In this document: positions 1-13,700 of the stretch, piece after piece | How positions within the stretch are numbered: position 1 is the stretch's first letter | How the letters are laid out: every line of letters starts with the position of its first letter | Assembly (NCBI RefSeq): GCF_004116385.1 | Contig: NZ_PEIB01000004.1 | Span: 1 to 64,000, forward strand | Origin: Veronia nyctiphanis | GTDB taxonomy: Bacteria > Pseudomonadota > Gammaproteobacteria > Enterobacterales > Vibrionaceae | DNA: 64,000 nt | Direction: 5' to 3' | The notes under the pieces: generated by a model | Seen by the model: the letters and a program-made list of their open reading frames with translations, nothing else | What the model was told of the DNA's origin: nothing | Databases searched by the model: none | Position numbers and translations under genes: made by a program

Positions 1-3000
1 CGTTGCCCAGGTTATTGATATCCAACCGCAGGGTGGTGTGGGAGGCCGAGGCATTATTAAGCGCAAGGGTCCAGCTCAGTTCGACATCATCGCCTTCGGT
101 GAAGGATGTCGTTTCTGATGTGAGTGTTTTAACGAACGGAGCTACCTCATTGTCACTGAGGTTGACGGCGTCAGAGGTCACCCAATCATTGTTTGTGCTT
201 TCGATTTTGGCATTGAGAGTCAGGTTTTTATTGCCTTCGAAAAGTGCATCATCTTTTGGCTGAACCAGCACACGTATCTGACCTTGATTCGCGGGCAACG
301 TAATATTTACCAGTCCCGTGGATGTGTCAAAACTCACTGTTTCAATGAAATCACCTGTGCTCACGGAATAGAGCTTCATCACTCCGGTAAAATCATCGGC
401 TAGTTTTGTGGTGTCGTCCGTTTGCCCTAGCTTGATCTGCACCTCGGTGTTTGAGGCACTGCGGTTATTTACCGCCAAGGTCCAGCCCGGCCACTGGCTG
501 TCATCGCTGCCAGCGTTTTCATTCCCGTCCTGAAAACGAGTAATTTGAGAGACTTCTGTTGGTGTACCTTTGACAACGATATCAATAGCTTTTGTTGTTC
601 CATCAGTCGCGGTGAGGGTGAAACTGTCCCTTTCTGTTGCGCCGTGCGCGATGTCTGGGGCACTGTCTTCATCTAATGTGTAGGTCCACTGCCCGTTTGC
701 CAGAGCAAATTCACCATATTTACCCTTCAGTGTGATGTCGTTAAAAGCAGGGGTATCTTTGGTGTCAGGGTCCATGATACTCAGTGTACCGTTGGCCTGA
801 ACCGGGGTACTCCATGTATCTGGTTCTGTTACTTCACCATTAAATATTCCACTGACAACGGATGCGTCTTCGCTACCCGTCACTGTCATTACAATTTCAT
901 GTACGGATCCGTCAGATGCTGTGAAGGTAAATGTATCGTTGGCTTCTTCTTTTTCATCCAACGGGATAATCTTGTCGGGGAAAACCTCGTAACTCCATGT
1001 TCCGTCGCTGTTCATTGTCAGTTTACCGAAACTGCCATCGAGTGTTTGATCGGGCATGGTTGGTTGGGTGTCTGCATCAGGGTCGTACAAGGTTACGGTA
1101 CCTGAAGCGGACGTTTGGCCCTGAACCAAGGTGGCTTGTGTGTTGCCGCTAATGACAGCATCAGTATCAGAGCCCGTTATATTGATGGTGATGACCTGCA
1201 CGGTGCCGTCGGTGGCTTGGAGTTCAAGTTCCTCTTTGACTTGCTCTTGGTCTTTGAGTTGTCCGGATTTCTCACGATCGAGGGTGTAGGTCCACTGACC
1301 ATTAACCAACTCTAACGTACCGTACTGACCCTCTATGGTGTCATCATTAAAGCTTGGAGTGTCATTGCTGTCGTCATCAGTAATACTGATATGGCCAGAG
1401 ACCGATGCAGGGAGTTCGGTGATATCGCTTTCGGTAACAGCGCCAGAGAAGACGCCAGACACCACAGGGTCATCTTCTGTCCCGGTCACCGTCATAACAA
1501 TCTCATGTTTCGATCCATCCGAGGCAACAAAGACAAAGGTGTCGGTTTCTTTCTGACCGCCATCAAGCGGGCGTATCTTGTCTGGGAACACCTCATAGGT
1601 CCATGTTCCGTCGCTGTTCATCGTCAGTTTACCGAAGGTGCCGTTGACCGTTTCATCCGGCATGGTCGGATTACTGTCCGCATCCGGGTCATACAGTGTC
1701 ACGGTGCCTTCTGCCGATGTCTGGCCTTCGCCCAGCGTGGATTGGGTATCACCGCTAATAACGGCGGCAGTGTCGGAGCCTTTTATATCAATGGTGATGA
1801 TTTGCTTGGTGCCATCTGTGGCTTCCAGTTCGATTTCTTCTTTAACCTCTTGGCCGTCTTTGAGTTTTCCGGATTTATCTCGATCAAGAGTGTAAGTCCA
1901 CTGACCGTTGGCTAAGACCAGCGTCCCGTATTTCCCTTCGACGGTGTTATCTTCAAAGCTCGGCGTGTCGTTAGTATCGACATCAGAGATAGCGATATGG
2001 CCGGAGACTGAGGCGGGGATATCTCCGATATCGCTTTCTGTGACCGCGCCTGAGAAGACACCTGTCACGACGGGGTCATCCTCAGTACCTGTAACTGTCA
2101 TGATAATTTCATGCTGAGAACCGTCAGAGGCAGTAAACACAAAGGTGTCTGTTTCTTCCTGAGCACCATCTAGCGGTAGGATTTTGTCTGGGAACACCTC
2201 GTAGGTCCATGTTCCGTTGCTGTTCATCGTCAGTTTACCGAAGGTGCCGTTGACCGTTTCATCGGGCATGGTCGGATTACTGTCCGCATCGGGATCATGG
2301 AGTGTCACGATACCCATTGCGGACGTTTGACCCTCACCTAACGTAGACTGTGTATCACCGCTGATCACGGCTTTGGTATTCGAACCTGTAATATCAATGG
2401 TGATGATCTGTTTGGTGCCATCAGTGGCTTCCAGCTCAAGTTCCTCTCTAACCGCCTCGCCATCTTTGAGCTTGCCAGATTTGTCCCGATCAAGAGTATA
2501 AGTCCACTGACCGTTGACCAAAACCAATGTCCCATATTGACCAACGACGGTGTCATCTTCAAAACTAGGCGTATCGTTGGTATCAACATCAGTGATGACA
2601 ATATGGCCTGAAACTGAGGCAGCGATATCGTCAATGTCACTTTCGATCAAGGCACCCGAGAAAATCCCTGACACCACGGGCGAATCCTCGGTGCCTGTTA
2701 CTGTCATGACAATTTCATGCTCTGAGCCGTCGGATGCCGTAAGGGTAAAGGTGTCGGTGCCTGTCTGGCCGCCATCCAGTGGCAGTATCTTGTCTGGGAA
2801 TACCTCGTAGGTCCAAGACCCATCACTCTTCATGATCAACTTACCGAAGCTACCGTCGAACGTTTGGTCGAACATGGTCGGATTGGTGTTCGCGTCGGGA
2901 TCGTAAAGGGTAACGTTGCCTTGCGCGGAGGTTTGACCTTCACCAAGGGTTGACTGGGTATCTCCGCTGATTAGGGCTTTGGTGTTTGAACCCGTGATAT

Positions 3001-6000
3001 CAATGGTAATGATTTGTTTGGTACCGTCAGTGGCTTCGAGTGTCAGCGTTTCCTGCACTTCCTCTCCGGCGGTGAGCTTTCCGGATTTAAACCTGTCTAA
3101 CGTGTACGTCCATTGACCATTAACCAGTTCCAGGAACCCGTAGTTACCCTCAATGGTGACATCTTCAAATACGGGAGTGTCGTTAGCATCGGCGTCAGTA
3201 ATCTCGATATGACCGGAGACAAAGGAGGGAGCATCATTAATGTCGCTCTCGATCATTTCGCCTGAGAACACGCCAGAGACAACGGGTGCATCTTCGGTAC
3301 CTGTGACGGTCAGGACAATTTTGTGAACAGAACCATCGGACGCCGTGAAGGCAAACGTATCGGTTTCCTGTTGACCACCATCGAGTGGCAGTATCTTGTC
3401 GGGGAATACCTCATATGTCCATGTTCCGTCGCTCTTCATGGTCAATTTGCCGTAAGTGCCGTCGAGAGTCTGACTGGGGATCGTAGGTTGTGTCGTCGCA
3501 TCGGGGTCATAAAGGGTGACGGTGCCTGTGGCTGACGTCTGTCCCTCGATGAGCGTTGATTGGCTGTTGCCGCCGATAACAGCGGTTGTGTCCGTGCCAG
3601 TAATATTGATAGTGATCGCTTGAACGGTGCCATCTGTCGCTTCCAGTTCAAGAACATCCTGCACTTTCTGTCCAGCGGTGAGCTTGCCGGATTTTTCTCG
3701 ATCGAGTGTGTATGTCCACTGGCCATTGACCAGTTCCAGCGACCCGTATGTCCCCTCTAGGTTTTATCTTCAAAGGCTGGCGTGTCGTTGATGTCAGCAT
3801 CGGTGATATTGATATGGCCATTAACTGAGGCAGGGGCATCATTAATATCGCTTTCTATGACAGCGGCAGAGAAGACGCCAGACACGACAGGCGCATCTTC
3901 TGTGCCCGTCACCGTCATAATAATTTCGTGCTGAGAACCGTCAGAAGCCGTAAATGTAAAGGTATCGGTTTCTTTCTGGCCACCATCCAGTGGAACTATC
4001 TTGTCGGGGAAAACCTCGTAGGTCCATGTGCCGTCGCTCTTCATGGTCAATTTACCGAAGCTACCTATGATGGCCTCGTCAGGCATAGTGGGGTCGGTGT
4101 CCGCATCGGGATCGTGGAGGGTGACGTTACCTTGTGCGTTCGTTTGTCCCTCTGCGAGGGTAGATTGAGTATCGCCGCTGATAACCGCCTTGGTATTTGA
4201 ACCTGTAATATCAATCGTGATGACTTGTTTGGTGCCGTCAGTCGCTTCAAGCTCGATGGTTTCCTGCACTTTTTCTTGGTCTTTAAGCTGGTCGGATTTT
4301 TCACGATCTAAGGTGTACGTCCATTGACCATCGAGTAATTCGAGGGTGCCGTATTTCCCTTCTATGGTGTCATCTTCAAAAGTAGGGGTGTCGTTGGTGT
4401 CAGCATCGGTGATATTGATGTGGCCCGAAACAGAGGCGGGCGCGTCGTTAACATCGCTTTCAATGACGGCGCCTGAGAATACACCTGACACCACGGGATC
4501 ATCTTCTGTACCCGTGACCGTCATGACAATTTCGTGTACTGAACCGTCCGAGGCCGTAAACGTAAAGGTGTCAGTTTCTTGCTGGCCGCCATAGAGTGGG
4601 AGTATTTTGTCAGGAAAGACTTCGTAGACCCAAGTTCCGTCGCTGTTCATGGTCAGCTTACCAAAGCTACCATCAATAACCTGATCGGGCATGGTTGGGG
4701 CAGTATCTGCATCGGGGTCATAGAGGGTAATCGTACCCTCGGCAGAGGTTTGTCCATCATTGAGGGTAGATTGGGTATCGCCACTGATCACAGCCCGAGT
4801 ATTCGAGCCCGTGATATCAATGGTAATGATTTGTTTGGTCCCGTCAGAGGCCACCAGTTCAATCGTTTCCTTTACCTTCTCGCCGTCTTTGAGCTTGCCT
4901 GACTTATCGCGATCGAGAGTGTAAGTCCATTGACCATCAACCAGTTCCAGCGAACCGTATTTTCCCTCAATGGTACTGTCTTCAAATGTTGGCGTGTCGT
5001 TCGAATCCGCATCGGTAATATTGATGTAGCCAGAGACTGAGGCGGCGGCATCGCCAATATCACTTTCTGCGACTGACCCAGAGAATACGCCAGATACGAC
5101 GGGCTGATCTTCGGTGCCCGTGACTGTCATGACGATTTTATGTTCTGAGCCATCGGAAGCAGTGAAGACAAAGGTGTCTATTTCCTGCTGACCATCATCG
5201 AGTGGCTGTATCTTGTCAGGGAAGACCTCGTAGGTCCATGTCCCGTCACTTTTCATGGTCAGTTTACCGAAGCTACCGTTAACCGTTTCATTGGGCATGG
5301 TTGGCTCGGTGTCCGCATCGGGGTCATGCAGGGTTACGGTGCCATTGGCGGATGTTTGTCCCTGCCCCAATGTTGATTGACTGTTACCGCTAATCACGGT
5401 GTCGGTATCAGAGCCCGTGATGTTAATAATGATGATTTGAATGGTGCCATCGGTGGCTTTGAGTTCAAGTTCCTCTTTGACCTGCTCCTGATCTTTGAGT
5501 TTTCCCGATTTTTCCCTGTCTAATGTGTACGTCCATTGACCGTTGACTAACACCAGTGTTCCGTAATTTCCGTCGACAGTGTCATCGTTGAAAGTGGGGG
5601 TGTCAGCCGTATCGGCATCGGTGATATTGATATGGCCGGAGACAAAGGCAGGTGAATCTTTGATATTGCTTTCTGTTACATCACCATCGAAATCTCCGGT
5701 GACGATAGCGTCATCGTCAGAGCCTATTACTGTAAGAGTAATGGTGTGTGTGGTGCCGTCAGACGCGGTAAACTCAAACGATTCTTTTACTGCTTCGTTG
5801 TCATTCAGCGGACGGATTTTTTCAGGATCGACGATATAGGTCCAATAGCCATTTGTAAGGGTAATGGTGCCGTATTTCCCGTCTTGTTTATCGTCGTTAA
5901 GCGTTGGTTGTTGGTCTGCATCGGGGTCGTACAGTGAGACATGTCCATTCTCGGAAAGTACGCCCTGAGCGACAGTCGCTTCAGAGCTTCCTTGAATCGT

Positions 6001-7001
6001 TGGAAGATCATCCGTACCTGTTATGGTGATCGTAATCGGCTGTTTTGTGCCGTCTGTTGCGGTGAGAATAATGACATCAGTGTCTATTTCATCTTCTTTT
6101 AGCGGCGCTGTCTTATCTGGATCAACGGTGTATGTCCATATGCCATTCTCCAGCGTTAGCGTCCCGTATTTACCTTCAATGACGGTATCCAGAAATTGTG
6201 GACTGTCACCCCGGTCTGTGTCCGTTATATTGATATTACCGCTGACAGAGAGTAGGCCGCCTTGTGTTTCAGCATGCATGATGCCGGAGACTATTGCCGG
6301 GATATCGGCGCGAGCGATTTCATCGTTATCCGAAGATGAAAATGATGAAGGAGACCCGAGCGCTTTTATTTCTTTGAGAAAATCTTGGTACGTTCTAACT
6401 TTCCAAGCGCTTTGGTCAGCGTTCAACGTGGCGAGGTTTTTATTACTGTCAACAAGTTCAGTTTCAATATTACTTATTAGGTTCTGAATTTTGTTATCGT
6501 TTAACCGAGCGAGCTCAATAAGGAATAAAGCACATTTTACCGTTTCGTTTTCGGTATAAATTTTCTGCCAATTTGACGTGATATCTTTATCGATATTTTC
6601 GATAGATGCAGCGAGTTTATTTAACTCTGACCGTTTGTGATTCTTTTCCAGCGGATCTTTTTCGCTTCTTAATTCGTGTTCAAGCTGCTGATATTCAGTT
6701 AAAACGTCCAGTCTATTTTGTCTCAGCTGAACAATGAGAGCGAAGAATGACTCGCTGTTTTCACTATCGAAGATATTCTCTTGTAACGCCAAAGACTCGA
6801 GTAATTTTGCATTAAGGCCAGTGATATCGAGAATTTCGTAGCTGGAATATCCACGCCATTGTGGTGCAATTGAAGGCTGCCTTTTGCTATCAGTAATAGG
6901 CCGTTTTCGATGTTTACCGATTGATTGTTATTATCGATAAATGTCAGATCGAAACCATTCGCTTTGAGAGTGTCTAATGAAGAAATATTCGCTACTGTCA
7001 T
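1..7001 (-). CDS. giant VCBS/Calx-beta repeat adhesin A (N-terminal part; C-terminus outside window)
   Basis: Large surface-protein gene read leftwards from ATG at 7001 and still open at base 1, giving about 2,334 residues in the window. Residues 1-75 form a small domain (start MTVANISSLDTLK). A charged coiled-coil-like stretch follows to about 190, then an SAWKVRTYQDF motif, two divergent VCBS domains, eight 202-residue VCBS double units and a Calx-beta-like module. No Sec signal peptide is visible. Two single-base deletions break the frame, near 6,800 and 3,762. The array spacing is 605 instead of 606 across the second. From 3,760 to 1 the frame is open. The same domain order occurs in the giant gene just upstream, so the two are tandem paralogues. 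VCBS and Calx-beta repeats are typical of large calcium-binding adhesins; adhesion as the role is inferred. Only weak ribosome-binding sequence precedes the start. Confidence 0.8.
860..5710 (-). repeat. tandem array of eight 606-bp VCBS double units in adhesin A
   Basis: The same landmark (the Met codon of the LTM[NK]SDGTW motif) recurs at about 1011, 1617, 2223, 2829, 3435, 4040, 4646 and 5252. The spacing is 606 bp (202 codons) every time except 605 between 3435 and 4040, where the frame is also broken. Each unit holds two VCBS domains, one ending in TYTLDR[ED]KSG and one in TYEVFPDKI, with conserved DPDAD and GTED[DA]PVVSG motifs. Units differ by many substitutions but not in length. Confidence 0.9.
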
Positions 7002-7189
7002 TGTTATACCCGCATTCGGAATAAGTAATCACAAAATCTACTTCTTAACTCTTAATTTTAATTCAAGTGGCTAATTTTAGAGAATTATTACGGGGGTTTA
7101 ATGCAGAAAATACATTAAAGAGGTTGAGGAGAAGAGGTGGATGATAAAATATAAACGCTGATAGTTATATAAGCAATTAATAGTTAAGA

Positions 7190-7222
7190 ACATTTGAGCG
7201 AAAGTGACTATCGCTCAAATGT
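7190..7222 (-). terminator. perfect hairpin between the two giant genes
   Basis: Arms 7190-7201 and 7211-7222 (ACATTTGAGCGA / TCGCTCAAATGT) are perfectly complementary over 12 bp with a 9-base loop. The hairpin begins 16 bases past the stop codon of the upstream giant gene. On the minus strand only a short T-rich stretch follows, so it may be an intrinsic terminator, an attenuator or an mRNA-stabilising end. The rest of 7002-7189 is AT-rich and is the only room for a separate promoter of adhesin A. Confidence 0.5.
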
Positions 7223-7238
7223 AATCAGATATTAAGTA

Positions 7239-7720
7239 TTACGAACCGACACTAAAGTCGTCAATTGACGAGTTTCCAGCAATATCCGTAATACAGATCG
7301 TAACGTCAGTACCTGACTGATAGTTAGGGTTATCAATTTTCCAGCTACCATCCTCCTGAATTTTTGTTTCGCCAATTTCCATATCGCCTTGCATTATCGT
7401 GACCGTCGCGCCTACATCCCACGAGTTATAATCAGAACCGCCTATAAATGTGTCGCCCTCATGGAGGCCATTTTCATTTTCAAGCAATATCTCTGGTGGT
7501 GTGGTATCCAGAGTCACAATACCTGCTTTAAATTCAGTGTTATTGTCGGTATCAGTAATTTTTACGGTGAAAGCATTTTCGCCTTTCGTCAGTGTTGAAT
7601 CCGGTGGCAGAGTAAATTTCCAGTCTCCATGTTCATCAGCGCGGGTCACAAATGTTTCACCGACGATGCTGAACTCTACTTTCGCCCAAGGAGCAGCATC
7701 TCCCTCAAAATTAGGGTGCG
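7239..7720 (-). other. Ig-like C-terminal domains of adhesin B
   Basis: The last about 160 residues form two Ig-like beta domains (segments such as GDWKFTLPPDSTL, ITDTDNNTEF and DGSWKIDNPNY), typical of bacterial Ig-like repeats in surface proteins. The protein stops directly after the second domain (SSIDDFSVGS). An uncleaved type I secretion signal could lie in this end, but I cannot identify one. Confidence 0.6.
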
Positions 7721-10700
7721 GATCGTTGGTGGTTGACTGATTCTCCTCAGTGGAGAGGTAGGTGTGTGGGCTGGCTTCTGAAGCGTCATTCACCTCTTCG
7801 CCCTGCTCGAACCAAACATCCGCATACTCGTGAACGGTACCATCTGACTTGGTATAGGAGCTCATCAAACCGAGTAAGTTACCGTTATCCATTTCTTCGG
7901 AAGCCACAGCGCCGAGGCTGATGCTGGTGATATCCAGCTCTGCAAGGGTTTTGAGTTCACCGGGGTCAGTAATACCGTCCATGTTGCTGTCTACCCAGAC
8001 GTCCAACTGGTCGAAAATAGCATCATGAAGATCGATAACGCCGTCTTCGTTCAGGTCATGTTGAGCGAGTGCTTCAATACCGTCGTTGGCTTTTGTTCCG
8101 TCGGCCAAATCTGTACCTGCACCAAACATCTCGCTGCCGTCGTTGATTAGTCCATCTTGGTTGATATCCCAAACAAGGAAGCCATCGTCACTGTTGGCCC
8201 ACCCAGTGATGTTTGATGTGCCGTCGGCATCCAAATCGTAACTGATCTTCGAAACGTCGACAGAGATGGTTTCTACACCGTCTCCGTCCAGATCGAGGAC
8301 CAATGGAGTAATTGCTGATGATTCAGCATAGAGGTCTTCATAGCGATAAGAATCAATTGAATTATCAAAAGAGTCGACAACGTAATCCAATGTCGTGTTT
8401 AGCGGTACATCTGGCCCATCAACCTGAATGATTAATTGCCCATCTTCTACACTCGAGCTCTGACCCATATACCCGTCAGAGTTCATATCAACATCGATTA
8501 CAGCAAATGTGTAAATGTTCCCACTAGCATCCTGAATTTGGATATTAAAATCATACTGAACGGTATACTGGGTGCCATTAATTTCAACCTTTTGGGCGCT
8601 CTCGATGACATACTCGTTGCTAGCATTGTCTCCGATTAATGTGTCATTACTGTCGTAGAAAGTCACTTTCGTTGACGCACTACTAAAGTTAAGTTGTGTA
8701 TTGTCAGCCGGACCGTTCAAGTCCCCTCTTACCACGCTGTAATCTTGACCAAAAATATATGCCGATATTTCTGGTTCATCGTTATCAGTGATGTAACCAC
8801 TTTGTGTGGTGGTGCCAGAAACGATTCCTGCGTTACTCGAGTGCTCAATCAATTCTAGTGTTACTTCGTTTTCGCCTTTGTAGGTGCTGTCATCCACTGA
8901 TTTGGAGCGAACATGAAATGATGTCGAGCCAGCAGGAACAATCACATAGCCATCGTAATATCGGGTTGCTCCCCACGTTTCCCCACCATCAAATGAAGCT
9001 TCAAAAGCATTCCATGAAGAACCATGAGTGGCATCTCCATGAACATTGATTTTCGTCCAACTGGTACCCGTCGATGGGTTGGCGAGTGTCGCTTCCCAGG
9101 TTAACCACTCACCCTCATTGGCATAAGCAGGTTCAGAAATCATCCACGCTGACTTGTCGAGCAGTGCAACAGCATCAGACGTTACCCAGTTACTTGAGCC
9201 TTCGGTAACGGCGTCGAACTTGAGTGTTTCATTGCTTTCAACGTTACTGTCATTGACGGGTTCGACAAACAGTCTGACGCCTGATTTTCCTGCGGGTATT
9301 GTAATATCGGCGGTATGTGGGGAGCTTCCACTCATAAAATAGTCACCGCCGATACGAGACCAGCCACCCTCTGCATCTTTGGTGTAAACGTGAATTTTGC
9401 CTGTGTAATCAGAACCGTATTGGGCCTGATTTAGACTGTCGTCAAACCTGAGAGTGACAGTTGTATCTGTGGTTGAAGTTTTGTTGATATCGAGATTGTA
9501 GCCAACCCAGCTTCCGCCTTCTTTGCCTTCTCTTTCCTGAGTGATGGTGGTGATTTCGGGTTTGTCTGGGCTGTCATGAATCGTTGAGTCGTTGGATTTT
9601 ACCCAGTCCTGTTCCGCACCATGGCCATAGATCACGAAAGATTCGTTTCCCTCATAAACGTTATCATTCAGTACTTCCGCGTTTACATGAAGATCAGTGA
9701 TACCAGCGGGCACTTTTACTGACGCTTTGTAGCCATTGCTAGCATTAAGGTCATAAGCACCTACCCATGCACCCGCTGATGTATAGACATGGATGGTACC
9801 CGAATAGTCCGAGCCGTGGCTGGCCGTGTGTCCCGCATCATTAAATGCCAACTCTACGGTTTGGTCGTCTTCTGATGGGTTACTGAGCTTGACTGACCAT
9901 TTGTTCCACTGCCACCCTGAGCCTTCAGTAACATTTGCGAGTTGGTAATCGAAGTGACCGTGGCCTGATCTGCGTCATCTACAATGGTGACGGTGCCCGA
10001 TACCATACCGGTTTGGGCGTGGGTACGTGCACCTATCGTGTAGGTTTCATTTCCCTCAAAGGTATTATCTTGTGTGGTTTGTGAACGAACCTGAAACGTG
10101 GTGACATTGGCTGGCACTTCAATGGTGTTGCCCCATGTGAAGTCTCCGGGGGCTTCTTGCCAGCCGTTACCAAAGTTGACCCAAAGGTCGCCTGTATTGA
10201 AGTCAGTCAGTTCGTCAGCATCCACAGGAACGGCATCAATAATGACTTGAGTCGGCAGTGAGGAGGTGTTGCTCAGGGTTACCGTCAGGGCGGCTGCCTC
10301 ACCCTCATTGGCGGAAGCATCAGAGACTCCCGTAACAGTGGGTTTATCTGAGTCATCCGTGATCACAGCATCTTCTGATTCGACCCAATCACTTTGTGTC
10401 TCCGTTGCTCTGGCATTGATGGTGAGTGTCTCGTCGCCTTCATAGACCGAATCATCAAGCGGTTCAGCCCAGATTTTTACACCGACGGTATTAGCGGGAA
10501 TTGTGATGTCTGATTCAAAACCGTTGTTTTCGTCCAGCAGGGCCTCGCCAAGAAAAACATTATCTAGCGTATATATATGCACCCAACCGGAATAGTCCTC
10601 AGAGAATGTCGCGTCATGTTGATAGTCATTAAAGCCAAGTCTGACATTGGTCTCAGAGGTTGAAGTGTTTGACAGATTAAGTGTCCAACCCGACCACGTA

Positions 10701-13700
10701 CCGCCTTCGATACCTTCATGAGGTAAGGTCGTCACTGAGGTTACAGTCGGTTTGTCTGCATCATCCGTAATGGTGACAGTTCCAATGACTTGAGATTGCC
10801 CCTCGGCATTGGCGCGGATAGTAAAGCTCTCATTGCCTTCATACACACTGTCATCTTTTGTGCCCATACGCACCTGAAATGAGGTGGTGTTAGCAGGCAC
10901 GTCAATCCAGTTGCCCAAGTAAAAGTTTCCGGGTGCCTGTTCCCAGCCGCTACCATAATTGACCCACAGGTCTGTGCTTTCCCAATCATTGTCTTCATTT
11001 GCTGAATCCGGGTAGGCATCAACCCATATCTTGGTCGTGCTTGTCGAACTGTTGCTGAGTGTAATGGTGACATCGGCGTTTTGGCCTTCGTCGATTGTTG
11101 TACTAGAAACAGAAGACACGGTGGGTTTATCTGCATCATCTTCGATACTGCCGACGGCGCGTGCCCATGGTGTTCCTGTATTGAGTGAAATAGCGTTGAG
11201 TGTGAACGATTCGGTGCCCTCATAGATGTTATCGTCCAGTGGTTTGGCGAAAACACGTAATCCGGTGGTATTGGGTGGAACGGTAACGTCGGAGGTGAAA
11301 CTTTTCGTTGAACTCAGGTCGTAAATCTGACTGGTCGTTGTACCGTCGGCAAGGTCAAAATACACCTTCAGCTGCGTGCTGTAATCAACGTCGTTAGTCG
11401 CTGCTGTTCCACCAGATTCAGGGGTGTCCAGACGGACCAGACGCACTGTCGACGATTCTGGCGATGCGTTGCTGAGGTTAATGTTCCATGCGACCCATTC
11501 ATTTTCGTTGTCGCCTGCGCTTTCGACCCCATCATGAATCTTGGTGACTGAATCGACGCGTGGAATTTCAATAATATCGGCAGTTTCAGAGACCACCCAG
11601 CCTTTATTGTTTTCTGGGGAGTAAGCCTGAATCGTGAGTGTCTCAGTGCCTTCTTTGCTGTGGTCGGCGGTTGTTTCTGCCTCTAATCTGACGCCGGTAT
11701 GCCCAGCGGGAATGGTGATTGGTTGCTCCCACGGATTCCCACCGCCGATGGTCACGGTAGTCAGCAAGCTGCCGTCTTCGAGCGAGAAAACGTTTACTTT
11801 ACCTGTGTAGTCTTCGCAAATTTGGCGGTGTGTTCAATGGTGCCATTATTCCCTGTATCACCGTCATAGAAGTTGAGATTAACTATGGTGTCTGTTTTCG
11901 ATTCTGTGCTGAGGTAAAGTTGCCATGAAGCCCAAAGCTCCGAGCTACCTTCCACAGCATCCTGAAGGTGTGTAATTGACGTAACGTAAGGGGCTTCGTC
12001 AGTATCAGTGATGGTTCCCTGACCACTGATTTCTTCACCGTGTTTGATGCCTGCTGACGAACTTAATTCTGTCAGCGTGAGACTCATGGTTTCTGAACCT
12101 TCATATATGCCTTCGTCTTTGGCCAACGTCCGAATAAGCACTGACGCTGTCCCTTCAGGTGCTTTGAACCCAATGCCTCCAGCGGGCATGCCATGCTTGG
12201 TGACATCCCAACTTTTGCCTCCATCAAAGGAAAACTGCACGTAAGCGGTGTCTTTACCATGCTCAGCGGTATCATTATTCATACCGATTTTGGTCAGTGT
12301 TTCGCCTCTGGCAGGGCTATCAAGTGTTGCTTCCCAGACAAGGTACTCGCCTTCAGTGGCTGCTGCTTCACTCAATGACCACTGTGCCATGTCATTGTCT
12401 TCAATCACGGTGGTAAAACTGGTGTAGTTTTCATCAATGGGGACCGAGGTTCCCTTGTCAGTCGTTACCCTGTCCAGCGTGACGGTGAACGCTTCCATGT
12501 CTTCGATTTTGGCGTCTTCGAGCGTCGCAATATCAAAGAAGTATTTTCCATTGGTGTCCGGATTAATCGTTATTGTTTCTGTTGCTGTGTAGTCGGTGCT
12601 GTCAGCGATGTCAGTATTGCTTAGAGATATATTGTCCAGCAAGGCACCATATCCATCAGATTCGCCAAGCGCGGTAAAGGCGACCGAAATATCCTTAACA
12701 TCTTGTGTGAGGTGCACAGGCATTTTAAAGTGTTCAAACGCCGATTTATCCTGTGAGTTGTCAAAATGTTTGTAGAGTAGGGTGTCACCGTTTTGATCAG
12801 TGATACGAACTTCAAATTGGTTGGTGGTTGAGTTGCTGACCCGGCTGGCATAATCAAAAGAGAGATCAAGCACGGCAGGCTCATCAGCGGTTAAATCGGA
12901 AACATGAATGGTCTGGATGATGGTATCGTTGCCAGAACCATCAAGTTCGATGACGGTATTGGCAGTATCGGTGCTGGCTGTACCAGAGACACCTTGTTGG
13001 TGCTCAATGGTACCGCCATCGGGAGATGACCAGCCTTGCATTTGGTTGCTGGCTACGTGACCAACCTGCCTACCACTGTCGTTCCCCCAAGCTTCGAAGT
13101 CACCATTAATAAGTAAATTTTCAGGTGTTTGGCTTGCCGAATAACTGACATTCACCGTTATTTCACCTGTGGGATGGGGGTCATCACTGCCTGCAAATTG
13201 GACTTCGTAACGGGCACTTTCGCCTTCCTCAACGTCTGAGTCTCCTTGAAGCTTGGCCCTTGTTGGATCCTCCACCCTCATTCTTTGAATTGGAACGGCT
13301 TCGCCGACGCTATTGACCGATATAGCAATAACCTGCTGCGTGCCGTCGGTCGCCGTCAGAGTAATATTGTCAACCTGAGAATCACCATCACTGATTAAGA
13401 GTGCTTGTTGCGGATTTACCGTATATGTCCAGTCGCCATTTTCCAGAGTGAGGGTGCCGTAGTCGCCGTCAATTGTTGTGTTGTTGAACGTTGGTGTGTC
13501 GTTTTCATCGACATCAGTGATATCAATTGAACCAGTGATTTCGACTGTCGCTGTTCCAATCGCCGGCGTTGTTGCGCCATCGCCAAAGGTAATTGTGGCC
13601 GACTCAGACTCATTACCCGCTGAATTGATGGCATGGTAAGAAAAGTCTTTGTCGAGTGTTGCGCTGACGGTATCGATCGCGCCAAGGCTTAAGTTACTGT

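Noticed and set aside
1-7001. Pseudogene status of the giant genes
   Set aside because: No nonsense codons or large deletions; all breaks are single lost bases, and similar breaks occur in unrelated conserved genes of the window.
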